DNA of 64,000 bases from Sialis fuliginosa (lineage: Eukaryota > Arthropoda > Insecta > Megaloptera > Sialidae). The stretch covers positions 4,404,501 to 4,468,500 of the forward strand of contig OY540819.1 of NCBI GenBank assembly GCA_961205875.1, read 5' to 3'. Below are positions 1 to 12,504 of this stretch, one piece after another (the stretch's first letter is position 1; the number at the start of each line of letters is the position of its first letter). Position numbers and translations under genes: made by a program. The notes below the pieces were generated by a model. The model worked only from the letters and a program-made list of their open reading frames with translations, was not told the DNA's origin and made no database searches.

Positions 1-118
1 AGATTGAAAATATATGGGTTCAAAGCCCAACTATGCAAAAACCGGTCTGCACTCACCCCCACTGCACCTTACCCTACAGGCACGAAAAATTAAAGTATAA
101 AAATATAAAAAATATTAA

Positions 119-978
119 TCCTTAATATATATAAAGCTCAACGTCTCTCTGTCTGTCTGTCTGTCCGTTAGTTACCTTATCACTCGAGAACCACTTATCC
201 GATTTACGTGTTTTTTTTAAATTCATTTGTACGTTCTCTGGCCAGGTTATAGGCTATATTTTTTTACGTTAGGTAACATAACAACTAAGCAGTGACGATA
301 ATAGTAAATCAAGTCGGAAAAAATTTTGCTGTCGGCGCGCTGTTTTGTAATACGCTGCCTAAACCGTTCAATATAGAACAAAATAATGTATTAAAGAATT
401 GTGTAGAATCAAAAGTTCTACAATAAAGTCCGCGACACGATATGTCTAACTTTTATATTTAAGCCACAATGACTGCTGTTATGTTACAAAGAAAACATAA
501 AATATTTGGGTTCTGTTTACATGGACTTATGACCTGCAAAACATTAATCCTTATCAAAATAAATGATTTCATCGTCATAAGTACTTAATGTAGATATAAT
601 TTGCCATTTACAGCATCCAATTTGGTCGTATAGTTTAGAAAATATCGAAATATACATATTGGAACATATTATTCGCGCGATTGTGACCGTGTGCGGGGAG
701 CGGCGAGGGAACGTGCCAACACGCCGAACAGGCCGGTATTCTTTTGATTGTCAATTGTTTATTTTGTTTTCAATAATTAACTTTTAAATTTAAATAGAAC
801 AAAAATTATTTTTACTTTTTGTTCTGATTCGTTTTTGTTAGGTAGGTTATTTAAGTGTTATTTGGTTTTTACTACATTAATAACTAATCGTGTTTGTAAT
901 TAATTCAACTATATATTTTTTAAATCCTAAACAATAATTCCGTAGTCCACGCGAGCGAAGCCGCGTGGGCCCAGCTAG
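119..978 (+). mobile_element. Helitron-like non-autonomous element (copy 1)
   Basis: The 3' end has the Helitron signature. A perfect 7-bp hairpin CCACGCG/CGCGTGG with loop AGCGAAGC (about 949-969) is followed a few bases later by CTAG and a host T. The 5' end is taken as the TC after A at 118, the expected A|TC...CTRR|T pattern. A polypyrimidine GTCTGTCTGTCTGTCC block (about 152-168) and CACTCGAGAACCACTTATC follow. The copy at 38931-39243 shares both ends. No Rep/helicase coding is visible. The 5' boundary is less certain than the 3' one. Confidence 0.7.
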
Positions 979-2487
979 TTTGATAAAGAATATAATCCAA
1001 TATATTGCAACATTACTTACTTACATTAAAATTTCACTTTCGTTTTGTAAGAGTTAATAACACCGTGCGAATGACACAGTGGCCGAGATCAGTTTGCAAC
1101 TTTACCATAGCGGCGTTGTCGCATGTCACTGAAGGTTTCATGTTACGGCATGCTGTAACATCGCGACAACGGTTTTGCGAGGAATTAATTGAAAACATGC
1201 GTCAATTCACGTGTGTTGTGTCAATTTCATACAACTTTATGTTGTGTATTACATTTAAATAAATTTATAAGTGATTTTAAAAGTGTTTCTGATCGTCTGA
1301 TGACATGACTGGCATAGAAAGAAGAATGTTAGTGACCTCGTAAATTTTATAAAATATAAATCAGAGATAAGTTTAATTTATTACATGAATATGGTATTTG
1401 AAAATGTTGACGTTTTTTTAGAAATATTAAAATTCTACAAATGGCACAATTCTTTTTACGATTCTCACGTGTATGTAAAATAATTAATTATATTAATATT
1501 ACTGTTTCTACCTAGAGTTACTCCAGTAAGAGTTTGATAAATATAATTTATATTATAGTAATGATATAATTTGAAAAAAGTAAAAATAATTATTTCATTC
1601 AAAATTTTAAAAACTTTCATAATTATTATACTTTTTTATACTTAAAGAATAAGAAAGTAATAATTAGTCAATAAATGTTTAGTTAATCAGACTGGCTTCT
1701 AAACAGTTCATTTATTATAATAATTAATAAAATAATTTATAATTGAATATTTAAAATTCAATGTGTAATAAAACAGTTATAAAAAGTTGGAACCCACTGT
1801 AAAAAAAGTATTAAATTTTTTATTAAAAAATAATAACAATAAAAACGATTCATTCTCGACCTCTGATTAAAAAATATGAGTTTTCAATCCAGAGTACAAA
1901 TAATCAATACAAATTTCACAACAACAAATAATTTTTGAACGGTATGATTAAAACGTAAATTTCCATCAAAATAAATTTCCCCCTAAACACTAGCGTATCA
2001 CACACTATCAACTATACCATTTTGAAACGGTGAACATTCATTATGCAAATTACATTATAAGCCTCACACAATACTGCTATTACATAAACAACAGTGTCTT
2101 TGGGACGATTGTCTTATAAATCATTTTTAAAACAGGATATCAAATAATCTCCAGGCATTTCTACTGCTTCAACTACTATAAGTTAGGCTAGACAAATAAA
2201 TCACAAACCGTTTGAATGAGTCTGTTGTTGTAATCGTAGACCAGTGGAGCTAAATTAATTGACTTCTCACTTTTCATTGTTTGCGTAAAGGCAACTTGTT
2301 GGATAATACTAGTTTCTTATTGACGAAAAATCAAATTTTAGATTTATCATTTCTCGATTAATTCTTGAAAAATTTATAAGAAATTTGTAAATTTTATTTT
2401 ATATTTATATTTGAACTATATTATGCAATAAATGTATCAACTCACACAAATATTATTTTTGAGTTATGAGTGCAGTTTCACTCAAAG
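979..2487. other. AT-rich DNA without a supported gene; one strong hairpin
   Basis: No coding exon is recognisable. An 85-codon frame at 1005-1262 (+) has no family resemblance and runs through a dyad-symmetric block, so it is not called. The block at 1114-1171 can fold with an outer stem CGTTGTCGC/GCGACAACG around a near-perfect inner palindrome ATGTTAC...GTAACAT. The rest is low-complexity A/T. Confidence 0.5.
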
Positions 2488-3069
2488 CAGTGACGCTGGA
2501 ACCATTTTTTCTGGAGGAGGAGGGGGGGGGGGCAGTACGAACCTTAAAAATTATTCTTACCTAATTTTACTTAAAATTAGAAATTGACTTCATTTTTCTT
2601 TAGCTTGATTATATCGTATTATTTGTTAAAAAATAAAAATAAATGTAAATATAGTGGAACTTCGTTAGTACGTTTTTAAAGGGACTAGGGGAAAATACGT
2701 ACAAACGAAATATTTTAACATGGGGTCTTATAGAGGAATGCTGGGACCTACAAAAAAAAACGTACTGAAGCAAAACTTACTAACGAATTTTTATTGTACT
2801 CACTTATTATTTTTCTTTGTCTCTGACTAGACTAATGGTTAAATTTTATAATTTATTTGTGAGCTTTAACATCAGTTTACAAAAATTAAATCATTTTTAA
2901 CAGTAAAAAAGTTACAGAAAACATTTTTATAATTGCACGTTGCTTCAAACCCACCCTAAAAAAAACAGAATCCAAATTTTGGGAGAGGGGCAAAAATAAT
3001 CATTTCTCCTCCCACTGAAAAGTTTGGGGGGCAACTCCCCCTCCTACCCCCCAGTTTCCGGCGTTACTG
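2488..3069. mobile_element. hAT-type non-autonomous element with exact 8-bp TSD
   Basis: The terminal inverted repeats are CAGTGACGCTGGAA at the left and, read inward from the right, CAGTAACGCCGGAA. Both flanks carry ACTCAAAG (2480-2487 and 3070-3077), a perfect 8-bp TSD, which is diagnostic of hAT transposition. Subterminal G-runs (about 2510-2532) and C-runs (about 3030-3052) face each other. A pogo-like element lies inside at about 2653-2800. No transposase coding remains. Confidence 0.88.
2653..2800. mobile_element. Short pogo/Tigger-like MITE nested in the hAT element
   Basis: The left end is AGTGGAACTTCGTTAGTACG. The right end read in reverse is AGTACAATAAAAATTCGTTA. The shared core TTCGTTAGTA-GTTTT is inverted, and TA dinucleotides adjoin the ends. 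About 148 bp, with no coding. The inner boundaries are approximate because the ends have diverged. Confidence 0.6.
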
Positions 3070-4674
3070 ACTCAAAGTAAAGTTAACAATATTACTTATT
3101 AATAAATACCTGAAAGCTAAAAAAATATTTCAATTATAATTTAAGAAAAACACTTTCTACAAAAAACTCTTTCCGATTTTGTTGAAGAGAGAATGTTTTT
3201 GAAAATACAATATTTTTCATATTTTATTGGAAGATGTATCTAATTAACCAATCAAACACCAAATTCCAATAATGAATGTAATTTTGCGCGCGCGTTAAAA
3301 ACGTTTATCTCGAAATGAGATTTTTATTGGTTGATACATTACTGCTTAACAAAGTCCATCTATGAATGATGAATTTTATAGAAAATAAATAACAATTTTT
3401 TATCCTTATTAGTTTTGAATATATGCATTTGAATATTTAATAATATCCATTGTATAGAATTTTCGATGATTTGGTACCACTGTTATATGCATTGGAGAAA
3501 CAACACTCTATACGGGATTACAACGAAAATGAGTCAGTGGATTACATCCGGGAGAATCTATGAGACTAGTGTAACGTATAGGGGTTATTTAAACAGGTAT
3601 TTCATACTTGGGTAGATCAAAACAAATCACTTCTCTGTAGAATTTTGTTGCTAGGATGGTATTTGTTTGAATAATGTAATATTTAATTTTTTTTAAATCA
3701 AGTGCGAATTGAGCCCTCAGTGTCCCGTTCCGTATAGTATTTCAATTGATTTGATTATTTGATTTTGAATTGCATTTGTGCACAATAGCAATGATACTAG
3801 ATAACTCAAAGTTTACAGAACCAATTTAAAATAGTGCAATTAGTAGCAGATTAAATATAATTGAAAAGGTAACAGTATAATAAATTTCCCGTTTGTATCA
3901 GATTATAATTTTGAATTATTTTAGAAAAAAATCGTGAATGCTGATAATTTTATCAATTATAAATATTCCCATTTTTTCAGATTTGTCGCACTATAACTAT
4001 TTATGAGTTTTTGAAAAATGAAAATTTTAATATTAAAAAAATTATTAAATATTTAAAATCCTTCAATTGTCAGTTTGAATTTTGAATGCATGAATTTAAA
4101 TTCTATTTTTGAAAATACAGAATACAGTAAGATACTAATACTCAAGAGGGAGGTAAACAGTTGTTTTTTTGGGAAGTGAGAGGGGTCTAAATTAAATCGG
4201 TTACTTGGTATTTTCCACCCCTTGTAATCAACCCCTATAAATGAGAGTAAAATTAAATTTAGATTTTATATTGCATGCTCCCTAATTAATTATGATTTAA
4301 TTTTGTATGAATAATGAAAAAGAAAATTAAATTATTTTTATTACACCTACAATGATAATTATTTCGTTTGCATATAAAACTGTATACTTTATCAACATTG
4401 TAAAACCATATTATACACTTCGTATATAATCACACACATATATGTATACATACATAAATGTAAGCTATAAATTCAAATATTGATGAGAAAATAATGATCA
4501 TCCTTCATACAACATAGCAGGAAGCTGATATAATCATATTGTAACTAATATTCCGTACAAAGATGGTCATTAGAAAACCACGAAATTGTTTCTATGAAGT
4601 GTTGCCGCTATATAATACTATAGACTATTTTCCATACATTTGCATGTTATTGCCGCGTATCGTGTACGGGCCTT
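3070..4674. other. AT-rich stretch, nothing recognised
   Basis: Mostly A/T with no open frame of interest. A short GC-bearing patch near 4140-4240 resembles repeat debris but has no clear ends. Confidence 0.5.
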
Positions 4675-4692
4675 GGTGGAGGTGGAGGTGGA
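4675..4692 (+). repeat. (GGTGGA)3 microsatellite
   Basis: Three exact tandem GGTGGA units are followed by the degenerate unit GATGGG, giving a purine-rich patch in AT-rich surroundings. Confidence 0.85.
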
Positions 4693-4918
4693 GATGGGTG
4701 TGTATTGTATGTAGCTCATGAAGGTGGTGATAGTTTAGTGGTTTTGTAATATGTATTATATTCGTAGTCGGATTTGTAATGTTGGGTTTGTTGTGAATAA
4801 ATTGAAATCTATGCGATTTCTACATAGATGGGTTTATTTTATTTTTATTAATCTTGACTTCTTGGTGTACGTCACGTTGTTATGGATGTTCATTAAGCCA
4901 ATATTATATTTTTGTCGA

Positions 4919-5670
4919 AAAGGATCCCGCAGTTTTTGATAGGGAAATGGCTTTCAGTCAATCTCTTTGAAACCAACTGGAAAATATTCCCTAAATCATC
5001 CCGTTTAAAAGTCTCAATGGTCGCAACCGCCTAAGTTCCCGAGATCTCGCGCAAAAAGCTGTTTTGTAATAAAAAATGCAATAAAAAATCGATATACGAG
5101 TAGTACAGGATTTCCCAAGATCAATATTTAATTTACTATAACAAATGGAAGAAAACTTTAAATACAAAAGTTGTCAGGCTAGACAAGCAGCATATTTTTA
5201 AAATAGTTACATTTATATAAGGTGTCCCATAAGTGTGTTACAAATCAAAGTTATATTTTTATGACAACTAATTTTCTATTGTTTTTATTTTACAATTTAA
5301 TATTTTTAATAATATCGCTAGTAGCTGGCGCTGACGGCACTACACATACCTTAACATGTTTTATAAAAATTTTATTATAATCCATAAAACAATTTGCTAG
5401 AATTTGCAAACTTTAACAACATAAAAATCTAAAAATTAAATAAACAAAACGATACATAAAAATTAATTTCTTTGTTCAAAATGTCCTCTACTATATCGAT
5501 TTTTTTATTGCATTATTAGGTACAAAACAGCTCTTTGCGCGAGACCTCGGGAACTTAGGCGGTTGCGACCATTGAGACTTTAAATCGGGATGATTTAGAG
5601 AATATTTTCCAGTTGGTTTCAAAGAGATTGACTGAAAGCCATTTCCCTATCAAAAACTGTGGGGTCCTTT
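4919..5670. mobile_element. Foldback element with inverted repeats of about 150-180 bp
   Basis: The left arm starts AAAGGATCCCGCAG. The right arm read in reverse starts AAAGGACCCCACAG. The arms then match closely through GATAGGGAAATGGC, GGTCGCAACCGCC and CGCGCAAA, for about 150 bp with few mismatches and weaker similarity to about 180 bp. The interior of roughly 400 bp holds GGTGTCCCATAAGTG near 5220. The superfamily is unresolved because no clean TSD is visible. The arms could form a long RNA hairpin if transcribed. Confidence 0.8.
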
Positions 5671-5780
5671 GACGATACTCACAAAGAGTACTTACTTGTT
5701 GAAATAAAGAATCCAGTTATTTTATGTAGGTAAGTATGATTCTTAATTTTGATTTTATTTGAATTTTATAAGTAGAGTTA

Positions 5781-6952
5781 AGGCCTCTATGCACCACCCA
5801 ATCTGCAGGGTCGATTTGTCAGGAGGTAGAGTGGGGGTACTGCAGATTGGGAAGTGTATAGGCAAATCGGGCCGATTATTTCGCGAATAGTCGGCCCGAT
5901 TTGCCTATACACGACTCAATCTGCAGTACCCCCACTCGACCTCCTAAAAAATTGGCCCTGCAGATTGGGTAGTAGGGTGGAGTGAAAAAATGTTTTTTTG
6001 GAATCTTCGAAACGCTATATGCGGAAAATGTGCATTTGTATATCCTTAAAACACCTACCGAAGGAATTTGTAATTAGATATCATCCTGAGGTTCCTAAAT
6101 GATTTTCTTTATTAGAAAAAAACATAAATTTTTGGGCATTATATCTCGGTAACGGGGTAAGATATTTGAATGCGCAATAGTTTAAATTAAAGAGACATTC
6201 AGTACCTTTAAAATGATATATAACAGTCAAACATTTATTATAGTTAATCGTTTGAAAAATGCTCTCAAAATAAGATTATTTTTATTAAAAAACCAAAAAA
6301 TAAACTTCATTTAAAAAAAAAATGATTAACTATAAAAAAAAATTACAGTTACATATTATTTTAAAGACACTGGATTGCTCTTTAATTTAAATTATTGCGC
6401 ATTCAAATATCTTGCCCCGTTACCGAGATATAACACCTTAATTTCATTAAATTAACAGAATTTAGAGTATAATATCTCGGTAACGGGGAAAGATATTTGA
6501 ATGCGCAATAATTTAAATTAAAGAGCAATCCAGTGTCTTTAAAATAATATGTAACTGTAATTTTTTTTTATAGTTAATCATTTTTTTTTTAAATGAAGTT
6601 TATTTTTTGGTTTTTTAATAAAAATAATCTTATTTTGAGAGCATTTTTCAAACGAGTAACTATAATAAATGTTTGACTGTTATATATCATTTTAAAGGTA
6701 CTGAATGTCTCTTTAATTTAAACTATTGCGCATTCAAATATCTTACCCCGTTACCGAGATATAATGCCCAAAAATTTATGTTTTTTTCTAATAAAGAAAA
6801 TCTTTTAGGAACCTCAGGATGATATCCAATTACAAATTCCTTCGGTAGGTGTTTTAAGGATATACAAATGCACATTTTCCGCATATAGCGTTTCGAAGTT
6901 TCCAAAAAAACATTTTTTCACTCCACCCTATTGGGTAGTGTATAGAGACTTT
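5781..6952. mobile_element. Small palindromic MITE interrupted by a larger one
   Basis: Excluding the insertion at 5974-6929, the flanks form a palindromic element of roughly 210 bp. CTCTATGCACCACCCAATC at the left pairs with GGGTAGTGTATAGAG at the right, and an inner palindrome near 5850-5935 is built on AGGCAAATCGGGCCGA. The ends are approximate. Confidence 0.7.
5974..6929. mobile_element. Near-perfect 956-bp palindromic element, Mutator-like by TSD
   Basis: Two arms of about 459 bp (5974-6432 and 6471-6929) are reverse complements with only scattered mismatches and a loop of about 38 bp. The termini are AGGGTGGAGTGAAAAA and its inverse. The flanking ATTGGGTAGT (5964-5973 and 6930-6939) is an exact 10-bp TSD. 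A 9-10 bp TSD with very long inverted repeats fits the Mutator-like superfamily; that assignment is inference. An apparent 60-codon minus-strand frame at 6723-6905 is only arm sequence. Confidence 0.85.
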
Positions 6953-8879
6953 TAGAATGACAGTTACATAAAATATGTTAGCTTAAATTCATAATTTTTT
7001 GAATAACTTTGTGACAACCTGATACAAATAGGTTATCACAAAATCGTTTTTTTTTTTTTAAATAAATTATTAATTTTAGCATGTCCGATAACTGTTTTTT
7101 ATTTTTTTCTTAACAATGAAAAACTTATTTCCATAAAAATATATTTAAAAATGTGCCAACCAGATCTGTTTCTCATATTTATGTTGATTTTTTACACTTT
7201 TTAAATTAATATAAATGTTAAAATTATAAGAATTTAGGAAATTTATTTTTGATATACCTATGTAATAAAAAAAAACAATTCCAAGAGTATTTTTAACTAA
7301 CGAGCGAAAAAAACCGTACATAATAATATTTGTTTAATGAATAGAATATAAAGAAAATAGTCTTTTTTGCATGAATAGAATAAATTACAGCTGTGGTGGC
7401 GTTTAAAATAATTTGAATACAGTCAACAATCCGTATCACGAATTGTATTGCACCCCGGAAAACTAAGATAGGGACGAAATCTTAATATGGTAATTTATTC
7501 AAGGAATTTATTTCGCAGTAAGGTATTTAAAAATGGAGTTCCAAACGTTAACTTTAGATATAGCGTTTGCACAATTAGCACTACTGGTTGGCAGAACGCA
7601 ATTATATAGAATTGTTTTTGAAACTTTTATTTTGTATTAGGGGAAGTTTTCTTATTCATAGCGCCAAGAAGCCTATGTGTAATTATTGATCCGACGACAA
7701 AAGAAAATATGTTGATTAATTAATACTTAGTCCTATATCGAATTTTTTTATCATTTTATATAAAGCATCAAGTATAGATCTCTTTTTATAATTACGAGTA
7801 AAGCTTTTAAGATACGGATGAATGATAAATTAGCAAAGCAATTTTAAAATATATTTGATATTAATTATTATTAATTTAATAATTTTACTTTCTATGTCCA
7901 CTTTTGACAAAAAATGAGATTTTACTTATCCTACTGTATGAAAAAACCGTCTGAAAACTGGGAAAACCTTTTAGATTAAAAACCGGAATTGTTACCAAAA
8001 TCGGTCATATCCACCTTCGGTTGATTGCATAGTAATAAAATGAGCTATGCCCAAGTTTTTGTTACTTTATGCTATCAAAACTGATTATGTCCAAAAGTTC
8101 ATTGTCAAAAGTTGATATGGTATTAACAATTTTTTTTTTTAATTATAAATAATTGATTTAATATTATGTTAAAAAAGTGTCACACTTTTCTTTCGAATAA
8201 TAATAAAAATCTAAAATAACTCAATATGGCTTCGAGTGGGTATTGGGCAATTGGGCATGTCAAATTTTGATTCTATACCTCTCAAATCATCGCTTCGGTA
8301 TCAGAAGGTTCTATATGACATTTTGTAATTAAATATGAGGGCAGATATACTATGTAAGTATCACTTTAATTAAATTAGATTTTTAATTTTATGTACCTAC
8401 ATACCTATATGTATTGTATTTAGTATAAACTAACAACTCGTAATCTTTTGTATCAAAAATTAGAAATCTAATATAAACTATTCAGTTCTAAGATTTATCT
8501 AATTTATAATCTAGGAATACACCGGTCATTGCAGATAATGCTACCAGGAAAAACACAGGAATAATCGGAAACCATAACTAATGAAAATAAAGGGCTGGTA
8601 GGAAGTCCTAGAACTTCCCACTCTTTTGAATAATTTTATATATTTATTTTATTTGAATATTTAGAGAATGCATTTTTTGTTAACAAAATGTATTTTGTAT
8701 TTTTTTAAAGTCTAACAATGTTTATTTTTGAAAAAAATATTTTTTTATTATTATCAATAAAATATTGATGAGAAAAATGCAAATTTTATTATTTATACAG
8801 GTTGGCATATATAACAACATATAAAATAATATATTTTGTAATTTACAAAACTTTTTAATACTATTTCAAACGCATACAT
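6953..8879. other. AT-rich stretch, nothing recognised
   Basis: Low-complexity A/T with no coding exon, no clear element ends and no tandem array. A short hairpin-like patch lies near 8590-8625 (AGGAAGTCCTAGAACTTCC). Confidence 0.5.
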
Positions 8880-9300
8880 TATAATTAAATTACTGCATGC
8901 AAACTTAGGTTAGGTTACAGCACGTTGACAGTGTTAACACCTCGGATCACGGAGCACAAAGTCACGGGGTTGTAACACACACACACATATACACACTAAT
9001 ACCCCGTGATAATCTGTGCCCACCGCAATATCGCAGAGCCCCTAATTCATTGAAGATCTCGTACGCCGATATTAATTATTCCGCGCACCTTATTGTGACC
9101 GTAATAAATCCGGCAATGATGGATGCAACAAGCGATATCTTATTGCTAATGTGAGAAATATGGACCGCGATGAATATACATGAGAGGATAAGTGCACAAG
9201 TTTATATTAGTTTTAGTAGTTTGATTTGTGATGTATTTTATCCGAGGATATGGCTTAATTAAGCGTCGATTGGATTGGAGGGATTTGATTTTTGAAGCGG
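8880..9300. promoter_or_regulatory. GC-richer island, candidate conserved non-coding element
   Basis: This roughly 400-bp block has much higher sequence complexity than its surroundings. It includes ATTAATTATTCCGCGCACC, GACCGTAATAAATCC and GCGATATCTTATTGC. It has homeodomain-type TAATTA/ATTAAT cores and no open frame of interest. A CA-rich microsatellite (about 8968-8997) sits at its left side. A regulatory role is inferred from composition and from its position within or next to a neuronal gene. Confidence 0.35.
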
Positions 9301-10959
9301 TAAATTTATTAGGGTGTTAAATGGAAATATATTTACCATACGTTTTGATTCAGAATTGTTGGGGTCTATTGAAGTAAACTGTCGCCATAAGATCCGATTT
9401 TTGAAATTTCTATCTTACATTTGAAATTATGAAGTTCAGCATATTTAAAAAAGAATAGTTCGTATTAAAAATTTTCGCAGGAAAAGCTTATCAAATTGTA
9501 TGATCAAGGTGTTTTTATTTATATAGTAATGTTCTTTTTAAGCCATATCTGCACCTACTTTAAATATGCAAACTACATATATTTCAGTAATAATTGATTT
9601 TAAAATGTTTTACTATTCTACAGTATTTACAGAAGTATTTTTATTAGTTTTTGGCCCTAGTTTTAATAATTTCGTAATTAGTATGTTTTCTTATTATTCC
9701 AAATAAGTAATATTTTTAAATTAAAACAAATAAATTATATGCAGTTGTTGACTTATTTATAGTACGTGTTATTTTTGATGTGCCTTCAGATTTCTTTATA
9801 CCACATTACGTAATATTTCGTACATTTGAATACGGTCGTTTCGTTCTTGTTGGTTCGAATATTCTCAAGTATTTTAAACAATATTTTTCAGATTGAGTAA
9901 AAGTTATTTTAGAATTAAAAATGTATTTCATGTATTACACTAAACAAACATTTTTGTTGTTTTGTTCTCTTTGTCTAATTCTCACAAACAGATGTTCTTT
10001 CCATTTGAAACAACACTGTATAATTAGTAACAAAATTTTACATATTTGACGTATTTGTTTATCAATCCGAAGCAAAATATACGATAAAAACAAAAATATC
10101 CAGATTTTTCCAATGTCAGATGTCACGTGAAATATATTAACATATTTTTTGATGGTAAATTATAAATTATGCCATTTGATATCCCCTAACGGAGTGAAAA
10201 TATCACATACATGCATGTTTTTTAATTACTTTGGTTCAGTAATTTCTGCGGAATTCCAAACAGAGGGTGTAATATTTTAAATATCATTGGCATTTCCAAC
10301 TCGATGTCTGCTCTAATGAAAAGATATCAGAGAATTTGACAGCTTTTAATGCTACAAAAAATAAATACGTAGCTCTCCTTTTTGTAACGGATTTTTTTAT
10401 AATTAAATATTTTAATTAAAATAATTTAATGTAAATAGAATATGTGAAAATTGTAAATCAGATGAGGATACGGGAAGAGAATTTTTGGGGTCACGAGCTT
10501 GATCCGATATGAGAGTGAGCTATTTTGTTATTTTGAATCGAGGGCGTGATCACATTTTTGTCGAGCGTAAAAAACTATTTTTTTTAATTCTAGATGAGTT
10601 TTATAACCTTTCTAATAGTGAAAGTTTAATCAAAATTGGTTCATTAGTTTTCGTCTTAAGTATAGCACATAGAAATCACATTTATAAAAAATATCAAAAT
10701 AATAATTATTAATCTTAATCAAAATTTCACATGAGTTTTAAAAACCATTCTATTCCCTATATTGCTACCTATTCACAACAACAGAAATCATGTTCCTGCC
10801 CGTCAACAAATTAGACATAAAAAGACACACGAAATTAAACTCTCGTTCTCTCTCGCTCTTCCACATCGTTCGAATTCCTCAGCAAGCAAATCTAAACAGA
10901 AATAAAACACATCTCCAACACCTACCGAAATTAAAAAGAATGATTCCGCATTATATTTG
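9301..10959. other. AT-rich stretch, nothing firmly recognised
   Basis: No coding exon. Short frames at 9935-10126 (-) and 10509-10712 (+) have AT-driven composition and no family signature. Confidence 0.5.
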
Positions 10960-11160
10960 ACATTTGGCTAACCGTTTCAGCAGAATAGATCCATTTGGTA
11001 TGAACATTGAATTACCACTTGCAATTTGTTCACTTTCTGTGCGTTTCGGAAGGAGGATTCGTGGACGACTTGAATAGCTGCCCACTGATTCATGACTTCC
11101 CCTTAAGTTGGCTCTCTTGCGGTGATCACGGTGTAGTACGTGTCGGGAAGTAGGTACAAG
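10960..11160. promoter_or_regulatory. GC-richer island, candidate regulatory DNA
   Basis: This 200-bp block of balanced composition includes GCGTTTCGGAAGGAGGATTC and CTTGCGGTGATCACGG and stands out from flanking A/T. It has no coding signature and no inverted-repeat ends, so it is not an obvious transposon. The regulatory reading is inference. Confidence 0.25.
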
Positions 11161-12504
11161 TTTGTTGTTTCAAAGTTTTGGTTTCATGGAGATGATATTG
11201 TTTAGAGTAGGGAATATTTTAGAATGATGAAATTAATAGTAATTTAAACAAGTGTTAAATTCAAATAAACCCCGTTATTACAAATAAAAAACTTAGAAAT
11301 AAATATATTCTTTTAATTTCTATCAAAATTAATATCAGTTTTCAAAAAAATATAAATTTACCAATTAAAATTAATTTGAAATTCGATGAAAACATATCTT
11401 ATACACTACCCTTTAAATGTAAAGAAATTATTATTAAGTTGTCTTCAAAATCTGTTATCCGGTATTTTTTCTAGGTGGATTTTCCATATAATTTACATAA
11501 TTATATTTCTAAATTAGTATCAATTATAGATAAAAACTATTACTATATTAACCTTAGGGCATAGATAAATCATATACTGGCCAATTACTCTATCAAAACC
11601 CATCTTCATTCATATTTAATTTACATATATCTAATATTGTAATTATCAATCAATCGTATCAATAAATATATACATAATATATGCTGTTACAATTAGCTGT
11701 ATGTCAGAATCAATCGATGGTATAATATGGTAGATTCAACAACCAATTGGTAACTGTGATAAAGTAGAAACGTATAAAATTCCTATTTTCTCCGGAACAA
11801 GACTCTCTAAAGCTGCTATTGTTTGAGCATTATTCCAGTCAAACAGTCAAAATGAAAGAAGAAAATTCGATGTGCGCGATTTTATTGCTGTGAACATAGC
11901 AAATAAATTCATTCACTATAAAATATTTCTATCATATAAATTTGGGGAACAAAAGGAATGGAAATACGTTAATTTCAAAGACCATACATCAAAACGTGTG
12001 GGAAATTAATGATTCGTTTATGATATATAATTTTTAATATGGATGTAGTTCACCAGTCGTATTTTATATTTTATATACTCATTTTTCAACTTGATAGTTG
12101 TACAATCAATGCTGAAAATATGGTACATAACCATTTTCGTAGATTTTATCTATTTTTATTAATGCTTCTGTTAGATTTATGGCTTCACGTCGAGACGAGA
12201 TTGGATTAAATTTTAACAAAACGAAACCGAAACGAGATAAACTTTATTTATAAGTCTCTTTGAGAGTCTTGGTTTTAAAAGATTGATAATTCTAGGTTCT
12301 TTGATAATCGTGAGATTCAATGATAATATTTATCAAAAATATTTTTAAATTCAAATATTTTATTTAAAAAATAATATTTAAAATATAATTCGCATTTTCT
12401 CGATCTTGGTCTAGATTTCATCTCGGTCCTGTGAACCAAACAAGACAGGGTAAATATTTTCACGAAACGATGCTGAGATGAGGCTTTTTTATATAAATTG
12501 TAAA
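11161..12504. other. AT-rich stretch, nothing recognised
   Basis: No gene is supported. The part from about 12175 to 12440 has repeated CGAGACGAGA/GATTGG-like patches that also occur near 57990-58060. It may be repeat debris with undefined ends. Confidence 0.45.

Noticed and set aside
1005..1262. 85-codon plus-strand frame
   Set aside because: No homology; it runs through a palindromic block and is expected by chance in 64 kb.
6723..6905. 60-codon minus-strand frame
   Set aside because: It is one arm of the 956-bp palindrome.
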